A stretch of 64,000 bases of DNA from Bauldia litoralis. Its GTDB lineage: Bacteria; Pseudomonadota; Alphaproteobacteria; Rhizobiales; Kaistiaceae. The stretch spans positions 1 through 64,000 of the forward strand of contig CAMCWB010000009.1 of the NCBI GenBank assembly GCA_945882315.1, in the 5' to 3' direction. Below are positions 25,737 to 34,280 of this stretch, piece by piece. Each line of letters opens with the position of its first letter. Within the stretch, counting starts at the first letter, position 1. The notes beneath the pieces were generated by a model. That model was not told the DNA's origin. It saw only the letters and a program-made list of their open reading frames with translations, and did not search any database. The position numbers and the translations under genes are program-made.

Positions 25737-26468
25737 CTACTCGACCGGCGGCCAGATACGGCGCCCGACGGTCGGCGAACCGGGGGCGTGAATCGTCCCC
25801 TGCACGATCCTTCCCGTCCACTCTTTCGGATCGAGCGCCAGTTCTTCGTGGCCATGCTCGAAATCGTTCATCCGCCCTTCCAGCGACGTGAACTCATAGA
25901 GGATGGAGTGCTTGGCCCATCCGACGACGCTGACCATCTTGCGCGCCGCGATGCAGGACGGCACATGCGCCATGAAGGGCAAACGGTACTGGGCATACCA
26001 GCAGCCGAGATCGATCTCCTGCTCCAGCGTGCCCATGGTGAATGCGCCCATCTGGATCGCCGGCCCGGGTGTCGTGCCGGGCGTGCGGAGATGCGCCGAA
26101 GGTCCGTTGACCCGCGTCTGCTCGGACAGGATGACGCTGCGCAATCCCTTCCGCTTGGCAAGCTGCGGCTGGAATTCGCTGCGCTTCTCGACGTCGTAGA
26201 TCAGCGGATTGAAGAACACTTGCGGCGTCGACGCCCCGACCAGCACGGCGAATTGGGTGGCGCTGCCGATATCCCCGCTCGCCCGCTGCACCCTGCCCCC
26301 GACCGTCTTCATGCCGGGTCCGCCGCCCATATCTTCGTAATGCGCGACCCAGGCGATGCCGGGAATCTGCTTCAGAAAGGGGAAGTAGGTCGAATGCAGC
26401 CAGTCATGCAGCTCGTGCCGCTGCGCCGGATCGACATCGTACCAGGTCGCCCAAATGCCCGTGTCCAT
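25737..26468 (-). CDS. Hypothetical protein, possible two-half dimeric alpha-beta-barrel fold
   Basis: The protein is 243 residues from the ATG at 26468 (MDTGIWATWYDVDPAQRHEL). No signal peptide or membrane segment is present. The first third (HDWLHSTYFPFLKQIPGIAW) and the region near residue 150 (CWYAQYRLPFMAHVP) have the look of EthD/antibiotic-monooxygenase-like ferredoxin folds. That is only a structural impression. It is a single-gene unit between the GntR gene and a secreted-protein pseudogene. Coding-type composition and length support a real gene. Confidence 0.7.
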   Translation of the reverse strand: MDTGIWATWYDVDPAQRHELHDWLHSTYFPFLKQIPGIAWVAHYEDMGGGPGMKTVGGRVQRASGDIGSATQFAVLVGASTPQVFFNPLIYDVEKRSEFQPQLAKRKGLRSVILSEQTRVNGPSAHLRTPGTTPGPAIQMGAFTMGTLEQEIDLGCWYAQYRLPFMAHVPSCIAARKMVSVVGWAKHSILYEFTSLEGRMNDFEHGHEELALDPKEWTGRIVQGTIHAPGSPTVGRRIWPPVE

Positions 26469-26640
26469 GCGCGTTTCCTCATTTTATTTTCTTCAAGGCC
26501 GGGCGCGATCGTGGCGCGCCCCACGAATTGGTAACACGCGTTCGCGACGGCTGTCCGCGGAAACGGCGCGTGGCAACGAAGAGCACGGATCAAGCTAGAA
26601 TCGGTGCGCAAGCGCCGGCAGCACCAAAGAGGCAGTCGCA

Positions 26641-26669
26641 AAAAACAGGGCGCCCGCAGGCGCCCTGTT
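26641..26669 (-). terminator. Rho-independent terminator of the secreted-protein pseudogene
   Basis: An 11-bp perfect stem (AACAGGGCGCC, 26644-26654, with 26659-26669) has a 4-nt loop. Read on the minus strand it is followed by a run of T, 24 nt after the stop codon. Confidence 0.8.
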
Positions 26670-26692
26670 CAACTGATTGGTAGGATCGAAGT

Positions 26693-27406
26693 TTAGTTGG
26701 TGATCAGGGCGTAGCGATTGGTCGCGCCGCCCTGGTTGATGACCTTGACGGTGAAGCCGCCGGTCCACTTCGGCGTAAAGCCGCAATAGGCGATGTCCGA
26801 ATAATCGGTGTCGGAGCAGATCAGGTTGCCGTTCTCGTCATAGACATAGAGGTCGAGATTGCTGGCGCCGCTGCCTTCGGCATAGACCTCGGCATACTCG
26901 CCGCCATTGAAGCTGACATTGTCGTAGTTGTCGGTCGTGTTGCCGGGCAGCGTCACGACATTGTAGCCGGGGCCGGCGGTCCTTCCCTTGGTCGCCGAGG
27001 CCTTGATGTCGTCGGCGAGCGCAACGATGGCTTCGTCGTCGCCCGACATCGACTTGGCTTCGTCGAGGATCGCATCGACGGTGAGCTCGGGGGTCTTGTC
27101 TTCCGCGGCGGCGGCGGCGCCTGCACCTTCGACGCTCGAAGGCTTGCGGTCGACTTCCGTCAGCGAGATCTGCTGGCGGATGTTCGCGGCAACGATCAGC
27201 GAGAGCGGATCGTTGTTCTTGCGGCCTTAGTCGACGAGATCGCGCGCCATCGAGTAGAGCTTGGCGGTCGCCGGCTCATCGGCCTTGGCAGCTTCTTCGC
27301 TGACATTGTTGCCCTGCTCCTGGGCGATCGCGGCCATGTGGCCGCCGATTGCCATGACGCCAGCAAGCCCCGCAGCGGCGACTATAGTCTTTATCCGGAG
27401 TGTCAT
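26693..27406 (-). pseudogene. Secreted protein of unknown function, interrupted by an in-frame TAA
   Basis: The ATG at 27406 opens a Sec signal peptide (MTLRIKTIVAAAGLAGVMA, cut near IAQ). The frame runs to a TAA at 27227-27229 (MARDLVD-stop-GRKNNDPLSL) and then stays open to 26693, for 238 codons. The C-terminal 90 residues (LYVYDENGNLICSDTDYSD, then FTVKVINQGGATNRYALITN) look like a beta-sandwich pre-peptidase-type domain with a Cys pair. The stop needs only one base change from a Tyr codon. The terminator is intact. The gene was probably recently functional, or the stop is a base error. Confidence 0.6.
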
Positions 27407-27711
27407 TGAAAACCTCTTGAGTGTTTCATCTCGTCCGCTCGGCAGGCTTCCGCCGGCTGCGCGAAATCTAGTCCCGCCTCCATGAGAGCCGCAACAGCAC
27501 CGCGATGACAGGGGCGTTCATGACGCGCTTATTCATCAACGCGGTTAAGTGCGACTCCTGACAGGAGGTCAGGCGGGACGATATTATCATTCTTATCAAT
27601 AGCATAACACAATTTTGCCGAACTCGTCTCAATGACGGGATTTGTCACGGGCATTCATTTCCGGCTTTTCCTATCTCCTGCTGAGCGCAATTCGCGCCAA
27701 GGCAACCAGTG
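27407..27711. other. Divergent intergenic region between pseudogene and HtrA gene
   Basis: This 305-bp stretch holds no supported gene. It is locally AT-rich (27580-27615) and should contain the divergent promoters. A small inverted repeat, CCTGAC-N5-GTCAGG, lies at 27557-27573. No recognised operator is seen. Confidence 0.5.
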
Positions 27712-29070
27712 ATGACCAGAAGTTTCCGTCGCGTCGCAGCCATCGCTCTGGCGACGTTTCTTTTGCCGGCTCAGTCGCTGGCGGGGATTGCACCGATGGA
27801 GCCCGCCTGCACCGACCTTTGCGCGGTCGAGGCCGCCCGCCGCGCCACCGTGACGATCCGCATTCCCGGCGTCGACGGCGAGGAAGAAGCCGTCGGCGCC
27901 GGCTTCATCCATCAGGCGACCGGCAAGATCGTCACCAACGCGCATGTCGTCGGCGACCTGGAGACCTTGCACATCGGGCTTGCCGACGGCCGCATCCTTA
28001 CGGCGCATGTCACCGCTCGCGACGCGGTTGCCGACATCGCCCTGATCGAGGCCGATCTCGACGGGCTGCCCGGCCTCGTTTTCTCCGAAACACCGGTCCA
28101 GGTCGGCGAAACCGTCCACGCGGTCGGCACACCCTTCGGCCTCGGCCAGACCGTGACCCGCGGCATCGTCTCGGCGCTCGACCGCGCCATCGACGCGACG
28201 ACGCCCTTCGGCATGATCCAGCACGACGCGGCGCTCAATCCCGGCTCGTCGGGCGGCCCCGTGATCGATGCCGCGGGCAAGGTCATCGGCATCAATGTCG
28301 CGATGCCCGACGGCTTCCGCCGCGACGTCGGTATCGCCTACGCGATTCCGGCCGATGTCGCCCAGCGCACCATCACGCGCCTCGCCGCCGGCCTCGCCAC
28401 CGCGGAACGGCGGATCGGGGTAACGCTCAGGGCGCTGACGCCACGCCTCGCCGATGCGATCGGCGTCGATTCCGGCGCCGGCGCATTGGTCGAATCGGTC
28501 CAGGCCCGCTCGCCCGCCGACACGGCCGGCATCATCGCCTCCGACATCATCGTCGGCGTCGGCACGCACAAGGTCACCGAGCTTCGCGACGTCGCGATCG
28601 GCATCGCCCAGGCCGACACGACGGCGCCACTCGCCATCGCGGTCCTGCGCGGTAAAGAGACGGTCACGCTACAACTGCCGCCAGCGCCGGCGCCGGTCGC
28701 GACCGCCGACGCCCGTCCCAAGCCCAAGAAGACCTTACTCGGCGGCCGGGCACCGGTCCCGGTATCTGAACTCGGCATCGTCATGGCCAGTGGCGACAAG
28801 GCCGAGATCATAAGCATCATCAAGGGCACACCGGCCGCAGCCGCCGGCCTGGCCGCCGGCGACATCGTCCTTGCGGTCGGCCGGACGCAGATTGCCAGCG
28901 CCGCCGAGGCTAAAAGTTTGATCGGGCCGGCCGTCGCCCGGCCCTTCGCGCTATTGCTTGCAGACGCCAACGGCGGCACCCGCTATGTCGTTGTCGATCC
29001 ATATGCCGGGGGCCTCGACGGCGACGGGCTCGGCGGTAACATGCGCAACCCGCGCAGCGTGTCCTATTGA
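27712..29070 (+). CDS. Periplasmic HtrA/DegP-type serine protease with two PDZ domains
   Basis: The protein is 452 residues from the ATG at 27712. A signal peptide (RRVAAIALATFLLPAQSLA) is followed by a trypsin-like domain with His78 (TNAHVV), Asp108 (ADIALIE) and Ser180 (NPGSSGGP). Two PDZ-like segments follow (about 235-310 and 340-430), separated by a Pro/Ala linker. Such proteases degrade or sense misfolded periplasmic proteins. It starts an apparent operon with a response regulator (26-nt gap) and histidine kinase, which suggests an envelope-stress circuit. Confidence 0.9.
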   Translation: MTRSFRRVAAIALATFLLPAQSLAGIAPMEPACTDLCAVEAARRATVTIRIPGVDGEEEAVGAGFIHQATGKIVTNAHVVGDLETLHIGLADGRILTAHVTARDAVADIALIEADLDGLPGLVFSETPVQVGETVHAVGTPFGLGQTVTRGIVSALDRAIDATTPFGMIQHDAALNPGSSGGPVIDAAGKVIGINVAMPDGFRRDVGIAYAIPADVAQRTITRLAAGLATAERRIGVTLRALTPRLADAIGVDSGAGALVESVQARSPADTAGIIASDIIVGVGTHKVTELRDVAIGIAQADTTAPLAIAVLRGKETVTLQLPPAPAPVATADARPKPKKTLLGGRAPVPVSELGIVMASGDKAEIISIIKGTPAAAAGLAAGDIVLAVGRTQIASAAEAKSLIGPAVARPFALLLADANGGTRYVVVDPYAGGLDGDGLGGNMRNPRSVSY

Positions 29071-29096
29071 CCGGGGGAGAGATGGGAGACCAGCCG

Positions 29097-29774
29097 ATGA
29101 ACGTCCTCATCATAGAAGACGACCACGCCACCGCGGCCGAGATCGGCCGCGTACTCGACGGCGCAGGCTTCGCCAGCGACCACGCCGCCACGCTGGACAG
29201 CGGCATCGCCCGGGCAACCGAGGGCAACTACCACCTCGTGCTGCTCGACCGGATGCTGCCCGGCGGCGACGGTCTCGACGTCATCGAGCGCATCCGCGCC
29301 AACGGCAAGCGCACTGGCGTCCTCGTCCTCTCGGCGCTCGGCCGCACGACCAACCGCGTCGAGGGCCTGGATCGCGGCGCCGACGATTATCTGGCAAAGC
29401 CATTCGAGGCCGACGAGCTGATCGCCCGTGCCCGCGCCGTGATCCGCCGTCTCGCCGCGGCACCCTCTCCGGAAATTCTATCCTTCGGCGACATCGAGAT
29501 TCACGCCAAGGCGCGCACCGTACATCGCGGCGGCAAGCACATCGCTTTGTCGCCTAAGGAATTCAAGCTGATGAAGACCTTCGCCGACCATGTCGGCGAG
29601 GTGCTGACGCGGACGATGCTCCTCGAAATGGTCTGGAACCTGCACTTCGATCCGCAAACCAATGTCGTCGACGTGCATGTTGGACGGCTGCGTCGCAAGC
29701 TCGAGGTGAACGGCCAGTCGCAAGTGATCCATACGGCGCGCGGCACCGGCTACATCTTCCGTCCGGCGACCTGA
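29097..29774 (+). CDS. OmpR-family response regulator
   Basis: The protein is 225 residues from the ATG at 29097, which follows GGGAGAGATGGGAGA. The receiver domain has acidic residues EDD (7-9), phospho-acceptor Asp51 ([11 protein letters not shown]) and Lys in [11 protein letters not shown]. The C-terminal winged helix carries [20 protein letters not shown] and the final GTGYIFRP. It is coupled to the sensor kinase by a TGATG junction. Targets may include the adjacent htrA or the neighbouring caspase/patatin genes; this is inference from position only. Confidence 0.94.
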   Translation: MNVLIIEDDHATAAEIGRVLDGAGFASDHAATLDSGIARATEGNYHLVLLDRMLPGGDGLDVIERIRANGKRTGVLVLSALGRTTNRVEGLDRGADDYLAKPFEADELIARARAVIRRLAAAPSPEILSFGDIEIHAKARTVHRGGKHIALSPKEFKLMKTFADHVGEVLTRTMLLEMVWNLHFDPQTNVVDVHVGRLRRKLEVNGQSQVIHTARGTGYIFRPAT

Positions 29775-31132
29775 TGCGGCGGCGCTCGGCATTCCTCCGG
29801 CTCACCGCTGGACTGGGACTGGCCTTCTTCCTGTCGACCCTCGCCATCCTGGCGATCGTCTATAGTCTCATCGCATCGCATCTCGACGAGCGCATGCGGA
29901 CCCTCGTCGCGTCCGACCTCACCGGCCTTGCCGATCTCTATGCCCAGCGGCGCCTGCCGGCGCTCCGCGAAGCGATCGAGACCCGGCTCGCCCGCGACGA
30001 CATCCTCGACGCCGTCTATCTCCTCCTCGACCGCGACGGAAAGACACTGGTCGGCAACGTTCCAAGCTGGCCCGCGGCGCTCCTGCCGGACGGCAACTGG
30101 CAGACCTTCCGCGCCACGCCGAATGGCGAGAAGGAGGCCGAATTCGTCGGCTCCGGCGTGACCTTGCCCGGCGGCTTCCGGCTTGCCGTCGGCCACGCCA
30201 CCACCGACAATCGCATCGTCCTCAACCGGCTGCTCTCGATGCTCGCCGCTGCCGGCCTCGCCACGCTGGTAATCGGCCTCGCCGGCGCCGCCCTGCTCAG
30301 CCGCTGGCTGGTGCGCCGCATCATCTCGGTCAACGAAGCCGCCGCCAAGGTTCGCGACGGCGATCTTGGCGCCCGCGCCCCCGGCGCCGAGCAACCCGAC
30401 GAATTCGGCGAGCTGGCCGGCAATTTCAACGTCATGCTCGACCGTATCGAGCGGCTCGTCAAAGGCATGCGCGAGGTCTCCGACCGCGTCGCCCATGAGC
30501 TGCGCACGCCCCTCACCCGCCTCCGCTCGCAGATCCTCAAGATCGAGGACGCGCCGGCCGGCTCAGGCGAGGCCGAACGCCTCCTGCATGAGATGAGCGG
30601 CGAGATCACGACGACCGTCGCGATGTTCGATGCGCTGCTCGATATCGCCACCACCGAGGCCGAAGCCGGCGACAACAGCCACCTGAAAACGGTCGATCTC
30701 GCCGAGGTCGTCGAGAGCGTCGTCGACCTTTACGACGCGGTCGCCGAGGAGCGCGAGATCGGCCTCGAAGTCCACGATTTGCCGGCGAAGCTGCTCGGCG
30801 ATCATGGCCTGCTCGTACGGATGCTGGCGAATGTCGTCGACAATGCCATCAAATTCTCGCCGGCCGGCGGCAAGGTCACGATCGACATCGCCACGAAGGG
30901 CAACAGCCACATCCTGACCGTCAGCGACGAAGGCCCCGGCCTGTCGGACGATATCCGCGAGCGCGCCTTCGAGCGTTTCGCCCGCGGCGCGGCGACGGCG
31001 CAGATTCCGGGTCATGGCCTCGGCCTGTCGCTGGTGCGAGCGATCGCCATCCGCCACGGCATCAGGATCAGCCTAGAGGACGCCGCACCGGGATTGCGCA
31101 TCGTCTTCACCGGCCCGGCGATGAACGCCTAG
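29774..31132 (+). CDS. Sensor histidine kinase
   Basis: The 452 residues have two membrane segments (about 10-33 and 155-178) flanking a periplasmic sensor domain of about 120 residues. A HAMP linker follows ([21 protein letters not shown]), then the H-box [13 protein letters not shown] with His241. ATPase motifs are [10 protein letters not shown] (N box), DEGPG (G1) and GHGLGLSLV (G2). It phosphorylates the partner regulator in response to an envelope signal. The stop codon TAG at 31130-31132 overlaps the opposite-strand stop of the CHAT gene. Confidence 0.94.
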   Translation: MRRRSAFLRLTAGLGLAFFLSTLAILAIVYSLIASHLDERMRTLVASDLTGLADLYAQRRLPALREAIETRLARDDILDAVYLLLDRDGKTLVGNVPSWPAALLPDGNWQTFRATPNGEKEAEFVGSGVTLPGGFRLAVGHATTDNRIVLNRLLSMLAAAGLATLVIGLAGAALLSRWLVRRIISVNEAAAKVRDGDLGARAPGAEQPDEFGELAGNFNVMLDRIERLVKGMREVSDRVAHELRTPLTRLRSQILKIEDAPAGSGEAERLLHEMSGEITTTVAMFDALLDIATTEAEAGDNSHLKTVDLAEVVESVVDLYDAVAEEREIGLEVHDLPAKLLGDHGLLVRMLANVVDNAIKFSPAGGKVTIDIATKGNSHILTVSDEGPGLSDDIRERAFERFARGAATAQIPGHGLGLSLVRAIAIRHGIRISLEDAAPGLRIVFTGPAMNA

Positions 31133-32832
31133 CCTCCCTCACCGACCACGACGAAAGGCGCCCAGGCCGAAGGATGGGCGAGCGTCGGGTCGTTGCTGTC
31201 TTCCATGACCGAGAGCATGGCGCGCCGCAGCGCCTCGGCGCGGCCCATAGTCGGATCCTGCACGAGGTTGGCGAAGGCGTGAGTGGTGAGCGCCGCCGCC
31301 GCATCGTCGCGCACCGGCCAGTGCGACACGAGGATGGCGCGGGCGCCGGCATAGAGAAAGGCACGGGCAAGGCCCGAAAGGCCCTCGGCTCCCGGCGTGC
31401 CGTCGCCGGCCGCCGTGTTGCAGGCCGAAAGGACGACCCAGTCGGCGGCAAGGTTGAGCTGCGCCGCCTCGGAGGCGGTGAGCAATCCGTCATCCTTGTC
31501 GCTCGCCTCGGCCGGCGGCGTAAAGACCAGCGCCGGCTCGGCCAGGCCCATCAGCTCGCCGGTGACGAGGCCATGCGTCGCGAAGGCCAGGATGCGCGCA
31601 TTGGAGAGCGAAGCATCCTTCACGGCGGCCTCGGTCGCCGCATCGCCGATGGTCAGCGCCGCGCCCGGATCGGCGCCGAGCGCCTCGGCCATGTGGCGGA
31701 GCTCATTCTCGGTCTGCGGCAGCGGCTCGAGTTCGCGGACGGCATCGACATCGGCGTAGCGGCCACGGAAATAGGCGTTGGCGGAACGGACGCCACGGCT
31801 CGCGACCTCGACGCCTTCCGCCGCTTCAGCCCCGGCGCGGCCGAGCAGCGTCGGGCTGCCGAAGCCGCGGAACGGCTCGCTGCCCTCGGCCCGCTTCTGG
31901 AAGAGCCGCAGCGCCTTGAGGCTGGAGACAGCGGGCAGCGTCGTCAGCGCGTAGGAATTCATCAGCCAGGAAGTGGTACGGAGCGCCTCCGGATCGGCGT
32001 CGGAGCCTTCCGGTGGGGCCGTGACCAGAACCGACAGCGGCAGGCTGGTGAAGGCCCCATCCGGAATGATCAGCAGGCTTTCCTTGCCTTCGGTCACCTC
32101 GGCGAGCGGCGCCAGAAATTGCGTGTAAAGGTCATGCGCGGTGGTGCGGTCGAAAGGTGTGCCACCCTCCGCGAACTCGTCGCCGAAAGCGCCCTCGGCG
32201 CCGCGCAACGAACCGGTCGGGTCGAGCGTCGCGCGGAGCTTCTTGACGGACTCGGTCAGCGCATCTGCGCCGACCGCGACGCGCGTCCACGCCGCTTTGT
32301 CCGCGCCGATCGCCTAGACATAGCTCTCCTCGACGGTGACGAGGAACAGGATCATCGCCTCCTGCGGCTTCAGGAGTTGCTGCACGTCGGCGATGGTCAG
32401 CGGCTTCGGATTAGAAAGCTCCGCATATTCCGGAAACTGGGTTTCGAGATCGGCATCCAGCCCGGAAATCTGCGCGGCAATATCGGAAAGCTCCTGGCGG
32501 AGATTGGCGGAGAGCTGCTGGGCTTCGGCATCGCTTCGGCCGAGCGCATCGAGAAGCTGCTTGTCCTTGTTGCGCCAGGATTCGACGAGGTCCTGCCGGT
32601 TGCGGACCAGCGTCGCAAGACCATCATTACCGGCCGCGAAACGCGCCCCCATCTGCGCCAGCGCCTGGCCGGCCGAGGTGGTCAGCGCCCATTGCGCCGC
32701 CTGAAAGGCTTCGTCGCGGAGCGCCGCCGGGTCTTCGGCGGCACGGCCCGGCGCCGCGGTGACGAGAACGGCAAAAGCTGCCGCGACACACAGAAACCGG
32801 CGCATCCCCACAGAACCCCCGAACCCCGTCAT
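31129..32832 (-). pseudogene. CHAT-domain protease with N-terminal signal peptide, interrupted by an in-frame TAG
   Basis: The ATG at 32832 overlaps the TPR gene stop as ATGA. The frame encodes a signal peptide (RRFLCVAAAFAVLVTAAPG), a helical region and a CHAT domain, 567 codons in total. A TAG at 32314-32316 splits it inside LVTVEESYV-stop-AIGADKAAW, where a Trp codon (TGG) would be one change away. The caspase-fold catalytic residues lie after the stop: His in FATHGLV and Cys in VVLSACNTAAGDG. A TTG at 32208 could in principle restart the CHAT domain alone. It is the third gene of the caspase/TPR/CHAT operon. Confidence 0.75.
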
Positions 32833-34280
32833 TCCGCAGCAACCTCCCACGCGGCGGCGACCTTGACCACGATCCGCCGCTTGTCGCCGTCGACCGGCGT
32901 CGCTTCGTCCTCGGCCATCGCCCGCGCCGCGATCAGGCTTTCCGCCGCCTCGCGGGCCACCGCCAGCGCCCGGTCCGGCTGGCCCAAAGCGAGCAGCAGC
33001 CACGCCTGGTCGATCGCCGCAGTGGTAGCGACCGGATGGCCCGGCGGCAATGCCTGCAGGAAGACCTCGCGGGCATTGTCGAGCGAATTGACCCCGCCAC
33101 CGGTATCGCCCAGCGCATGCTGGGCGAGCGCCAGATTGACCGCCGCCCGCGCCGCGCCAACCTCGTCGCCCGACTTCTGCCGACGGTCGATGGCGCTCTG
33201 GAAAGCATCGCGCGCCGGTTCGATCTGGTTGTCCTGCATCAGCGCCAGGCCGAGATTGACCAGCGAGGTCGCGATCAGCGGATGATCGGCCGGCAGGAGC
33301 GCCAACCGCATGTCGAGCGCCCGCCGTCCGATCGGCCAGGCTTCCGCCGAACGGCCCTGCTCGGAAATCGACAGCGCCAACCCGTCAAGCGCGCTCGCCA
33401 GCACCGGGTGGCCGTCGGGGTAGAGCTTTTCGAGGTCGCCCGCGGCACGGCGGAAGAGCTGCTCGGCATCGCGATAGCGGAATTGCTGGCGAAGCACCGA
33501 GGCCATGTTGGAAATCAGGATGGCGCGACGCGTCAGGTCGTCGGGCGCGGTGTTGCTGAGCGCCGCATAAGCTAGACGGTAGAAGCGATCCGCGTCTGGC
33601 AGATTACCCTCGGCCGACCGGAAGCGCCCGACCGCCCAGAAGACATCGACGCGATCGGATTCGCCGAGCTGGTCGACCAGCGACAGCAACTGGTCGGTCA
33701 CGCGCTGTGCCTCTTCGAGATTGCCGTCCTCGGCCAGCATGCCAAGGAATTGCGAGAAGCCCTTGGTGACGTTGCCCGGCGGTGTGTTCGGATCGCTCGC
33801 CATGGCGAGCACCGCCTCGCGCATCAGGCCGCTCGCCTCGGCACGGCGGCCGAGGTCGCGGTGGATGGAGGCGAGCAGCGCCTGCGAGCTACCGAGAGCG
33901 AATTGCCCGGCGCCACCCTGCTGGCGGAGTTGCAGCGCCTCTTCCGCCATGGCGACGGCCTCCTTGAGGCGGCCAAGTTCGGACAATGCGGCGGCGAGAT
34001 TGTGCAGCGAGGCGGCGCGCATCAGGGCCTCGCCGGGAAAATACTGCTCGGTCCTGGCCAGCACGCCGCGAAAGACCGCTTCCGCCTCGATGAAGCGGCC
34101 AGCGGCAAAGAGCGCGCCGCCTTGCTGGCCCTGCGTGAATATCTCGGTCATCGCCGCTTCCTGTTCCTTGGTCATCTCCTGGGCGGAGAGCCGGGGAATC
34201 GAGGCCGCGACGGCGATGATCGCGATCAGGACGACCGAGACGGCCAGAAGCGTCGAATGGAGCGACCGGCGGCGATGCAT
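32829..34280 (-). CDS. Exported/anchored tetratricopeptide repeat (TPR) protein
   Basis: The protein is 483 residues from the ATG at 34280, which shares a base with the caspase gene stop (TGATG). One N-terminal hydrophobic segment (LLAVSVVLIAIIAVAASIP) acts as signal or anchor. At least eight TPR-like helix pairs follow, for example ASLHNLAAALSELGRLKEAVAMAEEAL and ASALDGLALSISEQGRSAEAW. TPRs bind proteins, and in many bacteria a TPR array is fused to CHAT. Here the array and CHAT are separate, coupled genes. It probably links the caspase-like and CHAT proteases in the periplasm. Confidence 0.85.
   Translation of the reverse strand: MHRRRSLHSTLLAVSVVLIAIIAVAASIPRLSAQEMTKEQEAAMTEIFTQGQQGGALFAAGRFIEAEAVFRGVLARTEQYFPGEALMRAASLHNLAAALSELGRLKEAVAMAEEALQLRQQGGAGQFALGSSQALLASIHRDLGRRAEASGLMREAVLAMASDPNTPPGNVTKGFSQFLGMLAEDGNLEEAQRVTDQLLSLVDQLGESDRVDVFWAVGRFRSAEGNLPDADRFYRLAYAALSNTAPDDLTRRAILISNMASVLRQQFRYRDAEQLFRRAAGDLEKLYPDGHPVLASALDGLALSISEQGRSAEAWPIGRRALDMRLALLPADHPLIATSLVNLGLALMQDNQIEPARDAFQSAIDRRQKSGDEVGAARAAVNLALAQHALGDTGGGVNSLDNAREVFLQALPPGHPVATTAAIDQAWLLLALGQPDRALAVAREAAESLIAARAMAEDEATPVDGDKRRIVVKVAAAWEVAAE

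Noticed and set aside
26595-26786. Short open frame overlapping the terminator before the secreted-protein pseudogene
   Set aside because: It spans the terminator hairpin and overlaps the real frame. It has no ribosome site.
31174-33285. 703-codon open frame on the plus strand opposite the CHAT and TPR genes
   Set aside because: It is a shadow of the real minus-strand genes, with an Arg/Gly-rich composition and no motifs.
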